Shown: one piece after another, positions 24,965-36,527 of the stretch | Position numbering within the stretch: the first letter of the stretch is position 1 | Layout of the letters: each line of letters starts with the position of its first letter | Assembly (NCBI GenBank): GCA_943735955.1 | Contig: OX030958.1 | Span: 5,258,626 to 5,322,625 of the forward strand | Direction: 5' to 3' | DNA from: Piscicola geometra | Taxonomy: Eukaryota > Annelida > Clitellata > Hirudinida > Piscicolidae | Length of the DNA: 64,000 nucleotides | Translations under genes and position numbers: made by a program | The notes under the pieces: model-generated | Databases searched by the model: none | What the model saw: the letters and a program-made list of their open reading frames with translations, nothing else | Told to the model about the DNA's origin: nothing

Positions 24965-26665
24965 TCAAGCAGATAACAAGTTCCTTTTCTTGAGGGACTC
25001 TTCCAGCAGCGAAAACACCTGCAGTTGCTCCTCTGGCTTCAGTGCCAATATCGTCTGCAGTAGCTTCAACGGACTCGCCATCCTGAGTGCACGGATGAGT
25101 AAATGAATGTACAAAAAACTGAAACTTTGAAACTAATTATGGCGAAAAGATCGAAATAGGATTAAATAGAAATAACGATAAATGGCAAATGCAGACTTGA
25201 TGAAGCTGGAGTAGTAGACGTGCACGAAGGTGGCCATCAGCAGCTGACAATCCATGCGGTCCATGAAGCCGCCGTGGCCGGGAATGGTGTCTCCAAAGTC
25301 CTGGAGAATGGTGTCGAAAATTAATTTAATTATTTTATTTAATGAATGAAAGTTTTGAAATTATCGCATAAATAAATACGTTAAAATAACGATTAGGATT
25401 AAAATTAAACGAAAAATTCATTAAAAGATTTTAATTTTCTTTTTAAAAGACAAAAAACAAAATGGCAATAAAAAAACCTTGATTTTGAAGGCTCTTTTGA
25501 AGCCACTGGCGAAGAATCCACCGAAAGGGCCCATGACCGAGGCGAAGAGAGAGAGCGAGATGGAGTGCAAGATGAAGGGGTAGATGCTGACCGTGTGCCA
25601 GTCGTACCTTAGCTGCATTGGAAGTGGTGGTGGAATGATGCTTTATGGTAGTGGTGAAAAAGATGGAGTGATGTATAGTTACTGTTGTGGAATGGGAAAA
25701 AAACAAAAAATGAATTCAAGCACATTTGGTAGCTTTTATTACATGCTATCGTACCAAAACCCAATTAAAAGTATGCGACAAGCGCATGAACCAACCATGT
25801 GCGCGAGGTGCTGGACGGGTTGTGGCACGCTGTAGTGCTGCAGTTGGAAGACAAAGGGCCTCTCACACTCCATCGTGAGCGACTCTGAGACGTCGTCGTA
25901 GGCAATGGGACACACGAAGTAGTCGAATTGCACCAGGGCGTACGAAACCTTTGTGGAGAGGATAGGAGAGAGTTTTGAGTTGTGGTTACTTGGGTATTGA
26001 AAATGGATTATTTTTTTTGTTTTTAAAGTGTTTTGAGTAGATTGAATGTTTGTTGTAGTTGTTTGAAAATGCAATGAAAAAAAAACACAAGTACTAAAAT
26101 TGAAGAAATCAAATCAATCGAAAGTAAAAATTTTGTTGTAGTTTAAAGATGTAATAAAAAAGTAGCACAAGTATTTAAATGGAAAAAAAACAATAATGCA
26201 CGAAAGTACTCGCCAATATGCCGAAGATGACGGTCGAGAAGGCGCCTCCAATGAAGCCCTCCCAGGTCTTCTTCGGTGAGAGTTGGATGAGGGGCGTCCT
26301 GCCGAAGAAAAAGCCGAAAAGGTACGCCATGATGTCGTTGCAGATGATCATCGAGACCGGAACCAAGAACCTGCGCGTGTCGGGTGATGTGGCGTGGTTT
26401 TGTTGTGTTGCGCGATGGTTGTTGGTGGTTTGGTGAACGTTTTTGAGATGTAAGTTGATGTGGTTGATGAATTGATTTGAGAATATATTTTAGACATGAA
26501 TGATCAGCCAGATCAATGGCTACGAATGGTAAGCACGCTTAAAATAAATCAATGAAAACATAAATTTCAAAAACTATGTTGAATTATACGCAAAAAAACT
26601 TGAAAGAACAATCCACATCTTTTTTAACCTATTACCTTGTTTCACCGCCTTCAAAATACAATACA

Positions 26666-26734
<69 letters not shown>

Positions 26735-29700
26735 GATGATGAAGATGATGAAGATGATGCTCGATTAGAGTGCCTCTAATGCGTCTGATAATGAAAGCTA
26801 CAGGTGCAAGGCGTATGCATCTCTCAATGACATCTACTTCAATTTGCCTTAGTGTTCTTTTGTGCCCTTTATGAAGATTAAACCATGCTTGTATAGAGTA
26901 TTGTGCTTTTTTAGAAATTACTAAAAATATTTTCAAATATTTTTTTACACCTCTTCCCACGCACGTGATTTCTACTCCATTGAATGAAGAATATAAAAAC
27001 TTTAAAAGTATACCTTTTTAAATACAAACGCATACGAAGAAAAAAAAAGCTTAATGAATAGGTAAAGTTGCCAATGGAAAGTAAATGTGACCTAAAAAAT
27101 AGAAAAATCATAATTAGAAGTCTTTTCTAATTAATTAGTTAACCCTGTTAATGGGTGGTGAGTGGACGAAGCATGATTCACAAGGCTATTATAACACCCT
27201 TTTAAGATTACGGAGATATTATAATAACACTATGACTAGGATTATAACATTATTATTCTATTCTTTTAAAGATTCGATGACAATGATTAAAATTAATATA
27301 TTATGTAAAAGATTCGAAGTGTTGGTAAGTGCAAGTGAAGAAGCATCAAGAATGGCCTACCAGATGAGGCCTTCGAAGATGTTCTGGACAATGAGATGAG
27401 ACTGCGTTACTATGATCAAGAGGGTCACGTGAGTCCATCCAAACTGTCGCGGAGAAGTTGTTTTTGATGATGATGATGATCAAGTTACTTGCAGAAAAAG
27501 TTACTAAGAAATATTACATTTATTGAAATTTCTTTATTCCAATGATATTCTTTAATTTGAAAAAAAAGAAAGTTAGAGTGACTAAGAAAGATATAAAAAA
27601 CACAAATCGCGGTAATCTACAAAGAAAAGGTGGTGTTCAAGAGGACAAGAAGTCAAGTAGAGCTTTGCTGAGTGGCTTAAAGTAGAAATTTTACAACTTT
27701 AAATTGATAGAAATTTAAAATGTAGAGATTTTAATTAATAAACTTCGAACGCGATGAAATAGGTCGATTTGAACAGTTTGCGCTGTGTATTGCAATGCAA
27801 TATTTGAAGGAACCCTTCAGACATTTCATCAATATTTTAGAGGAAAATATTTTTCAATAAAATATTTTTTCCACAATTTGATCTTAAATATTATTCTTAC
27901 CAAACATCCGTCATTTAATACTCAGCCAGGGCATTTAAACTCTTGTATTTTAAACTCAACGGATCATTTCCCTATCATATTATAACAGTCTGCCGCATTT
28001 AAATTAAATGATAAGGCACCCAATGGCCATGAAAAACCCCCTACAAGCAATACTCCTAGAACCGAGTATGGTAAACATGCACCCGCAAAAGATACTTCCA
28101 ACTATCACTACCCCCCCCCCCCCACCCCAAGTTCAAACACTTCCACTCCTAGTTCAAGCAACCACTACCAACAAAAATTCAAACATTCACAATCACTACC
28201 ACTTCCACAAGCAACCACAACTACCACCACAAACAACCACAACTACCACCACCACCCCTAACAAACAACAGAAGCAGCAACGACGACGACGACAACTCAC
28301 CAGCGTGAACTGCTTGAGGTAGTGTCGCTTGACGAGGCTGAAGACGAACGCCACGAAGCCCGAGATGTAGAGCGAGAAGGAGATGAAGCGGTGGTAGGTG
28401 ACCAGGGGCTTCAGGAATTCCTGGAGCGATTTGGGCTTGTGAATGCTTCGCCCCGAATGGTTGAGTTTATAAAAATTAATTTCTGTCGATTAGTCATTTT
28501 ATTATAATACTTTTACTTTTTTAATGTACAATAATAAGCTATAAATGAGCAAGACAATGTTAACACCCTTTATTTAAATACTTTTCTTTTTTTTAAATAT
28601 ACTTTGATAAGCTGTAATTAAGCAAGACATTCTTTAACAGTTCATTAATTTTTCTTCAAGAGAAAAAAACACCCCGGAATCAATCAATCAATCAATCAAC
28701 CAAGCGAGAAAAAGAACGTACAGTTCGTGAGATGAGAACTCCAAAGTACTGGATCATGCTCTCGCCATAGAAGAAGTAGTTGGAGGTGGCGAGAAAGTAC
28801 CACGAGAGAGTTCGGAACCAGGGCAGTTCGTGCGAACGATAGACTATGTAGCCGATGGTGATGATTTCGTGAAAGCACTTTATCTGAATGGCTAGGATCT
28901 ACGAGGATGCGGTTGTTACATGTGGTTTTTAGGGGGGTGTGGATTGTCGATGGAGGGTTGGGTATGGGATGGAGAGAATTGTAAATAAAATTTGAGTTTT
29001 AAAATGTTTTGAGTGTTTGAAAAAATTAATTATTTTTCGATTTTCATGCAATGACACGCAACTGTTTAAATTCAATAACACCTTATAAAAGCCAAACGTA
29101 ACAAAAACAGCCAATGAACTGAGAAACAAATTTCAAATCATTTAATAACACGTATAGGCCATTAGAACAGTTCTTTAAACAAATAGAAAAGTTACATAAG
29201 AACATTCCAAAAACCAGAAGAGCTTTCTAAACACGCAAGCATTAAATATAATATCTAATCAGAACACTTCCTTGAAATGACAATAAACAGTTTGTAAAGA
29301 ATTTTTTTCTCACTATAGTGTATAATGCGTTTAATAAAACTAATCAATTTATTTTGTGGGAAAAACTTAAACTTATTAGCAGCACTTTTAGTTTTAATTA
29401 GCCCTCTAAAAAGAGATATAGGATTAATTTTAAAAAGCAACATCAAACAATGCGAACATAGATTTGCACAAAAGCGAGAACGAGATTCACCATTAGCACA
29501 AGAGCAATTGGCCCCCAAGAGATAACCACAGTGAAACTGCTGATCATGAGGATCGTGAGGATGGAACGCACCATCCAATTCCTCCACCTGGCAGACGTCA
29601 GAAGGATGGGAGGAGAGTAAATGTCTTGCAGAGGTTGTATGTTTTGTGAGTTGTGTGCGGTGGTTGAGTTGAAATGGTTTGGTTGGCACTGTGTAGTACT

Positions 29701-30688
29701 TTGAGAAAATTTCAAGAAATTTTCAGAAAGCATTTTCTTTCAAAGATCTTGATGTTGCATTGATTCACAATAAAGGAAAAAAAGTTTTCCTGACGAAAAA
29801 AGTTTCTCCAAACGAAGTATGAACCGAAATCGCTGGCTCATAAGATGGAGTTGAGAACAGATAATAGCTTAAAGGTAACGACCGCAGATCAATTTTAAAT
29901 CAAACTCTTGAAACCAAAGAATGAACTATATCATCAACTAATAGAATAAAAGAACTTCTCTAAAAACTAAAAAATACAAAAAGCAACAATTATCACCACT
30001 ACTGACACTGATGGTCACAACATCAACTAGCAATGCTGACTTATGCAATCATGGTTTTGACATGTTTTGACGGGTGTGTAGCAGCATGCAGGAGGTAGCT
30101 AGACAACCAACCATGAAGACCACAGGCAGGGGACCTAGGTAAATAGTGACACTAAAGATGCCAATCATTAGAATCGAAAAGACACCCCTGATCACCCAAT
30201 CCTTCCATCTGTGCCAAGCCGTTCAGTTGATTTGTGATTTGGATTGTTATATTTGATTTAGTGTTGTAGCTTTTTTATGTATATCCATAAGGTAGGCTGA
30301 TTGTATTGTAATTTAGTTTATAGCTGTAGTGGTATAAATGTTTTTTAGATTTAGATTTCAAATTTATTATACAATTATTATATTATATGATGTCAATTGA
30401 ATATATTCCTTGATAATTTATTTTGCCTACCTTGGACTCACGCCTGGTAAAAAGGTTTCAAGAATGTTTGGTGGCGAAGCCACTTTGGTTTCCTGCTTGC
30501 TTGTAGAAATCAACCCTTCAGATTCATATTCTTCAAGTTTTTCGTCTCTTTGTCCGAGAAGCTAAAAAATATATAATTTATTTTTATTTTTTATTAAAAA
30601 AAGTATTTATAAATTTTTCACTAGAATTACTGCTTACCATATCTTCACTATCACTGATTGAAGTAGCTCTTTTGCGAAGTTTTGACAT
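24965..30688 (-). CDS. CDS1: Phosphatidate cytidylyltransferase (CDP-diacylglycerol synthase)
   Basis: Makes CDP-diacylglycerol from phosphatidate and CTP in the ER membrane, feeding phosphatidylinositol and cardiolipin synthesis. Exons on minus: 30638-30688, 30431-30561, 30112-30208 or 29491-29587, 28722-28898, 28301-28435, 27361-27443, 26214-26370, 25796-25948, 25478-25612, 25197-25300, 24965-25082. Either exon 3 gives 446 residues, equal to animal CDS1/CDS2 length. Landmarks are [62 protein letters not shown] and [19 protein letters not shown]. The prokaryotic/eukaryotic CTP-transferase signature is complete ([18 protein letters not shown], then MDRMD). The start is an ATG giving [16 protein letters not shown], a Ser-rich cytosolic N-terminus. 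Intron 7 (26213 down to 25949) has a GC donor. Confidence 0.97.
26665..26758. repeat. GAT trinucleotide microsatellite with adjoining retroelement-like sequence
   Basis: About 30 GAT units with GAA interruptions at the right end. The minus strand just before the repeat (26760-26880) has an open frame ([20 protein letters not shown]) that reads straight into the repeat, as the 3' end of a retroelement with an ATC tail would. Lies in an intron of the CDS gene. Confidence 0.7.
28095..28280. repeat. Low-complexity C/A-rich tract
   Basis: A poly-C run near 28110-28122 followed by ACC/AAC-rich imperfect repeats, directly 3' of a coding exon of the CDS gene (minus strand), therefore intronic. Confidence 0.7.
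29491..29587 (-). other. CDS gene alternative exon 3b
   Basis: 97 bases encoding [19 protein letters not shown]...[10 protein letters not shown]. Same length, phases and homologous sequence as exon 3a, with acceptor CTGCCAG and donor ATG|GTGAAT. Including both would break the frame, so the pair must be mutually exclusive. Confidence 0.9.
30112..30208 (-). other. CDS gene alternative exon 3a
   Basis: 97 bases completing an Arg codon and then [18 protein letters not shown]...[10 protein letters not shown]. Enters in phase 2, leaves in phase 0, donor ATG|GTTGGT. It encodes the first membrane helix. The YLGP motif is shared with the human enzymes. Confidence 0.9.
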
Positions 30689-30699
30689 TTTGAAAAATC

Positions 30700-31160
30700 C
30701 TTTATAAAATAAAAATAATTAAATCATTTTGTCATTGAAAAAAATAATACTCTCTAACTGAAATATTGTGTAAAATCAGTGGTTACTCAACCTTTTTACA
30801 AAACAGAGAAATTATTTAATCTCCTATTTGAAAGTTATTTAACAATTCTTCATAATAATCTACAAAAATACTTATAGAATCTATAGAATAGTATAGATAG
30901 ATAAAGATAAAAATGCTTTATACCAGATTAATTGTTTATTTTGTTCATAATGATGCTGTAGCGTATAATCAGATAGTTTTTTTATATTATAAATTGTTAT
31001 AAACTGATAATTTCTAAAAATAATAACAATACAATATTTTCATTCTCGTGATAATTTTCTAAATATTTGAAAATACAGGTATTTTCATTCTGTGATAATA
31101 TCGAAAAGATACTTTCATTCTTATATTTTTATAAATATTGAAGAATAAAGATAAACAATA
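30700..31160. other. Upstream region of the CDS gene
   Basis: AT-rich, with repeated TTTTCATTCT-type words (31036, 31081, 31108). No gene. Probably includes the minus-strand CDS promoter, but no element is clear. Confidence 0.5.
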
Positions 31161-31179
31161 ATAAATCCTATATTACGAG

Positions 31180-31865
31180 ATGACCACGAGGCACCGTCCA
31201 GCTGGTTGCCCGCTACTTTAGTTCAAGGACGTCTGCAAATGTGACCTCAAACTGACGGTCATCGAAGAAGGGTGAGAAACAACGCAGTAAATCAGGGGCG
31301 GTGATCTGCTGAAAATCTTAGAAGGTCCTACCCAGTATGGATGATCCTGGGGTCCAAACCCCTCCTCCCCCCACTTAAAAAACATGTTTTATACGAATAT
31401 TTGAGTGAGAATTGAAAAGTTCTATTTTAGACAGCTATCACTATAACTACACATACTCACAATGTATTAATATGTACAAAAATTCTGTTTTATGCCATGT
31501 TTGACGATTATGTTCGCATAAAAACAAGAGTTTCAAAATGTTTTTATTAAAAAAAGTGGGGGAGGAGGGTCCACATTAAGGCACACTCCCTCCCTACCAA
31601 AAAGTGGGGGGGTCTCGACCCTAGAACCCCCCCAGGATCGCCGTTTATGAGGTCAACATCTGGAAACCAGAAAGCAAAGAATAATGATGATACTGCAGAA
31701 TCAGGCCTTCGATCCATCCATCCGACTTCACCTGCAGCAGCTGAAGCAGAGACTGTCAATCCAGGATTGGTCTGCTTAGTAATTCCAGATGTTGCCCCCC
31801 AAAGACGTGACTGAGAATTGTCCCAGAAAACTCTCATCACCTCCCGAGTGGACGGAAGCCTACTA
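31180..31865 (+). mobile_element. Decayed non-LTR retrotransposon C-terminal fragment
   Basis: The plus-strand frame near 31186-31270 reads RHRPAGCPLL, stop, FKDVCKCDLKLTVIEE, the common RPxGRPxLRFKDVCKRDLK motif of non-LTR polyproteins. After a 355-base insertion the frame resumes near 31703 with DFTCSS, stop, SRDCQSRIGLLSNSRCC, matching the terminal Cys-rich SRIGL motif. In-frame stops at 31228 and about 31738 show a pseudogene. It belongs to a different family from the 21.7-kb element. Confidence 0.7.
31293..31648. mobile_element. MITE-like insertion nested in the retroelement
   Basis: Begins CAGGGGCGGTGATC and ends GGATCGCCGTTTATG, imperfect inverted ends of the GGCGGATC kind seen in non-autonomous DNA transposons. 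GGGGTCCAAACCCCTCC and GGGGGGTCTCGACCC lie inside. It interrupts the coding continuity of the retroelement fragment. No clear target duplication, so the ends are approximate. Confidence 0.5.
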
Positions 31866-31869
31866 ATAC

Positions 31870-33380
31870 AGCATGAGTATTAGTAACACTATCTAAACTG
31901 CACAGATATTTTCATTCTTATGATAATTTAATGAATACTGAACGAAATCATGTTTATATTTGTATGATACAATGTATCATTGATACATATATCAAAATAG
32001 TTTAAAAACATTTAAGAGATTTTTAGATGCTTGAAAAAGCAATGCCGCCCTACTAAGACTCTTCTCAGTAGTACGTGGAATGAGACGCTACAATTAATTT
32101 CGTCAGTTTAATTCATGCCATCTCCTAGTAGATAGAGAAGAGAAGGCTGTTGTACCGTCTTGTGCAACCAAAAACCACAAGAAATATCATGAATATACCA
32201 TAGCTACTCATTAATGACTCATAAAGTATGATAAAGTATGAGCCTGTTGATATGCAATGCAGCTAAGATGAAGCGAGCAAAACAAAATAATTTTTAAAAA
32301 CATGGATAGAGTTTTTGGAAGAAGCTTTTTAGAGAAGATCCTATTTTTACAATATAGATATTTGTATAGAATATATTTAGAGAACGGAATAATTATAATA
32401 AAAACGTTTCTTATTCATTTTTTTAAAATCTCAATGGACACAAGTGATATTTGTTCATATATGAAATCTTATATTAATTTTCTTTTCTTCTGACATTTTT
32501 GCTTCTTCAAATGAAACCCTGGCCTTGGGATCTGGTCAGAGTGTCAAGACATCATCCACGCAGATTCGATCTAAGCTATTTTGTCAGCTTTTTTAAAAAT
32601 ACTTTAATTTTGGCTTTCTAGAAATAAAATATAAGTACATTCGTCGATTCCGCCTTAAAGCTAGTTTATCACTGCAACTAAGAAGTACTTTTAAACTGTT
32701 ATACTCAAATAAAATCTAGATTTGGTTAGATCTAATGGCAATGACAAAAGGCAGTCAAAGTTAGAAAAAGCCAAGGGAACTACAAGCCAGTTTCATAATT
32801 TCAGCGTGTATTGAGAAGACCGTATAACCAAACAGTAACAAAAGCAAAGCTGTAAAACTTTGTTTTGTTCGAGTATAGTAGCAATTTTATTAGATAATTA
32901 TATCGAAGCGATAAGTGAGATGTTGAAAGTAATAGTAATTAGCAATTAGAAAGATGGCGTCCCTGCCATTATAGCCAGACCATTGAACTTATTGAATGAA
33001 CAATTGTGGAATGATTCTCTCAATACACGAAGAATAAAAAGCACATGATAGTGAAAATTAAGCACTAATTTTGATTTTCAATAAATAAATGTTTAATGTT
33101 TAAATGGTTAACATTTTATCTAGTAGTGCATGAAAATCTTTAAAACGTAAGTCAGCTCAATTCTGCCTGTATTTCAACACCTACAGGGAATCGAGTGAAT
33201 ATGAGTTTAGAATATTTAAATACATTTTTTAAGCTTGAAAAAGAAGATTAAATTAAACAAATGACTATAGAAATGTTACTTTTTCTATTTTACAATCACT
33301 TAAAATTATTTTTAAATAAATCTTATTTAAAAAAACTCTTAAGATATAAAACAACATAGATTACCAGCTTCTCACAAAGG
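31870..33380. other. Intergenic stretch
   Basis: No protein-like frame beyond chance. Scattered moderately GC-rich patches (32040-32170, 32515-32590) look like old repeat debris, but I cannot assign them. Confidence 0.4.
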
Positions 33381-33383
33381 CAT

Positions 33384-34124
33384 TCAAATGTTCTGACCCT
33401 CCAGGTAGTCAGCAATGCTTGCGACACCCTTGTTCGTGAATCCCTGCTGACAGGTCTCTGGACAGTGAGCTATCACTATGGCTATTGAAGGAAATTAGGA
33501 ATTTATTTTATCATTTTAATGCTGTTTAATGAAAAAACGTTTAGAAACCATTTTTAATACTTAAATTACCTGAATGCCATTTATTAAGAGTATTTTTATT
33601 TTATTAGTGATTAAATTCCCAAAAAACTTTTCAAATTATGTAAAACTTTAAATAAAGAGTTTTAAAAAATTCAATCAAAAGATGTTTTTTAAATGATTAA
33701 ATTTATGAGAATAAAGTACCTGTCTTTGTCTTCTGCATAGTTAGTGACCCGGCACCCTTCTTCTTGGCCAAAACCACCTTATTTTCAGTCTCTCGCAGGA
33801 ACTGGTACTTTTGATTCTCAATCACAATACCGGACGCTTGGAAGGTTGCGAAGTTGTTACTACTAAAACATTGTGCAATAGTCAGAGCTTCAGCTGGAGA
33901 AATTTTGAGAGCCTGAAAAATTAATGTTTCTATTTATTTTTTACAAAATTTGAAATTAAAAAAAACTTCCATCAATAATGTGGATATGTACGTACATGTA
34001 TGTGGTTGTCGGTGGTCCACTTAGCTCCGTTCAATCCAATAATACATCCGGTATCGGCATGGGATTGACCGGTTGGATCCTTGCAGTAGGCCATCAAGTT
34101 CTCAATGTACGAATCCCAAGACAT
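33384..34124 (-). CDS. PFN: Profilin
   Basis: Small actin-monomer and poly-proline binding protein that controls actin assembly in the cytoplasm. Three exons on minus: about 34000-34124 (MSWDSYIENLMAYCKD ... CIIGLNGAKWTTDNH), about 33720-33914 (LKISPAEALTIAQCF ... VVLAKKKGAGSLTMQKTKT) and about 33384-33482 (AIVIAHCPETCQQGF ... EGQNI then TGA). The conserved N-terminal MSWDSYI, central Trp of KWTT and C-terminal helix residues are all present, as is the basic KKKGAG region. The length of about 139 residues is normal for animal profilins. The exact end of exon 1 at the GTACGT donor is placed by phase. Confidence 0.93.
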
Positions 34125-35115
34125 TCTAGAAGGGATAGGTTAATTTCAGGTCAAATGACGTGAAATAAAAGAAAATCAAATTAACATCCTGGTTTCATAC
34201 ACAATGGAATTTTTTCATCAATCATAGTTGCAAATTAATTGAAGAAAAATTAAATATGATTAATGAAATTTTAAAATATAAACAAACTTTGGATGCAAAT
34301 TCTAGACTAAATTTTTGCTAAAATGAATCGACCCTCAGACGGAAGCGGTAATAAGGCGTGTACGTCAAGAGCATGCGCGTATGCATTTACATTATTTTTA
34401 GGGATGGTCTCCAAACATATATATTAATAATAACGCTTGAAAATAATTCAAAAACCAAATTAATCGTGACGTTTAAGTAAAATATAGGATTTTTAAATTC
34501 CTAGAAAACTTTTTTCTTCAATTAAAAGAAAAAAAAACATTAAAACAATGTTTATATCACCACAAGGGCTATGATCTGTTGAAATGTATTATTATTTTAT
34601 TATCTCTTAGTTTTGTAAATTTTTTCACATTTATTCAGAAAAGGATGTAATTAAGATAGCTAAACTGTTAAGGTAATTGTAGAGTGCAAAGAAATAATTA
34701 CTTCATATAAACCTGTTATCTTTCTATATTATCGAGGTCGAAGTCAATTAAATCTGAAAATTAAATTTTCAAAGAATTTATATTTTCATGGCACAAGTCC
34801 AAGGCTATTATTGTGAATGCCCATTGAACAAATTTGTGTTTTCAATCTTAAAAGACCAATTTTAAATATAAGATCCAATAAATGATTAAAAAATAACAAT
34901 GTATTTCGAATGGCTTTGGCAATAAAAATTTTTAAAGCCATTAGAAGTGAATATAAAATTCAATATTTCAAACCCTCAAGCTTTTTATGACTTTTCTTAA
35001 CAATGTAAACTTCAATGTGCGTTTATTTATTTTTATTCATATGAACATAAATTATTTAGTAAATTTAAGCTGTAATTTATATTTGAGTAATAAAAACAAA
35101 TTATGTTAAGTCACT
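34125..35115. other. Profilin upstream region and intergenic
   Basis: No gene seen. A moderately GC-rich patch at 34330-34385 (ACCCTCAGACGGAAGCGG, then GTACGTCAAGAGCATGCGCG) stands out about 200 bases upstream of the profilin start and is a candidate core promoter or 5' UTR. Inference only. Confidence 0.35.
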
Positions 35116-35336
35116 ATCATCAAAAACATCATGACATCTCCATCATTATCACTTTACCATCAATATCACATCTCCATTATTATCACTTTACTATCATTAT
35201 CACATCTCCATCATTATCACATCTCCATCATTATCACATCTCCATCATTATCACATCTCCATCATTATCACATCTCCATCATTATCACATCTCCATCATT
35301 ATCACATCTCCATCATTATCACATCTCCATCATCAC
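35116..35336. repeat. Minisatellite, 17-base unit
   Basis: The unit CATCATTATCACATCTC repeats about nine times in near-perfect register, with degenerate units to the left. It begins less than 20 bases 3' of the DYDC1-like stop codon, so it probably lies in that gene's 3' UTR. Confidence 0.9.
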
Positions 35337-35352
35337 TTCTATCTTTCCTTTC

Positions 35353-36452
35353 TTATTTTTCTGTCGACTCTTCTGGTTCATCCTCATTCTGCACGGAACT
35401 GTGGGTGGACTCTTCGTAGGCGTTCACTCCTATTTCTATCGTGAAGTCAGACGAAGTTTCTGTTTGTGGGTTTTTTATTCATTTAACTTCCGTAAAATTC
35501 AAGAAAACTTTTTAGTTTTTAAATATTCACTGATGATCAGCTTAAATCAAATTCATTATTAAAATATAATACATTCTTACTAGTCTTCGACAAGGATATA
35601 TCTTCATCATCCTCTTCCAAAGCCTTTTTTTCTTCCTCTTTCGCCATTCTTGCTAAGCGAGAAAGTTCCTCAAGTTCTGCTTCTCTCTGTGTAGTTAGGA
35701 TTAAAAAATGCAAAATTTTCTCTTTTTCACTAATTTCCATTTGAATACATGAAAATAAAAAATAGTTTCTTCATATAATATGTAAACACATACTTATTGT
35801 TTGAATATTAAGAGAATGAATTTTTATTATTTTGACGTCTTAAATTTAAAAAATTAAAATGTAAGCCTTAATTTGATAAAAATGTGTTGGAGACTCTATA
35901 ATAAAAAATAAACAGAAAAATTCATAATGTGACAATGTCATATTGAGACATACGATACTTGAGACCGACGAAACAGATATTTTTATTTCGGCCGAAACCG
36001 AAATTAGGCCGAAATTAAAATCCCATTTTCGGCCGAAACCGAAATTAAGCCGAAATTGAATATCAATTTTCGGCCGAAACCGAAATTCAACCGAAATTGT
36101 AATCAGATTTTCGGCCGAAACCGAAGCCGAAACCGAAATTTTTTCCAACTTTTATTAAAAATGAAAAAATAGTATTTAACGATGACAATGCCAGTTTAAT
36201 AAGTAAATCCAAATAAGCGTATATTTTAAGCCGAAAATAAAAGTTTTTCAACAAAAATTTATTGATGTTGTCAGGCATTGCTTTGGTCAGACTGACATTT
36301 TGTAAAAAACTTTCAAATAGGATTCAACGACATTCTCATAATTTATTTTTGAATTAATTATTCGAAGTCAAATCTTCTCGTTCTTTCGACTTATATTTCA
36401 AAGCATGGATATCTAGAATTCCACATGCTTGTATTTCTTATTCGAATAATGT

Positions 36453-36527
<75 letters not shown>

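Noticed and set aside
26576..26779. Poly-Asp frame on plus and poly-His frame on minus
   Set aside because: Both are translations of a GAT microsatellite inside an intron of the CDS gene.
28008..28322. Thr/Pro/Gln-rich plus frame
   Set aside because: Low-complexity ACC/AAC repeat lying in an intron on the opposite strand to the CDS gene.
35103..35562. Frames with repeated HISIIITSPSL on plus
   Set aside because: Translation of the 17-base minisatellite, antisense to the DYDC1-like gene.
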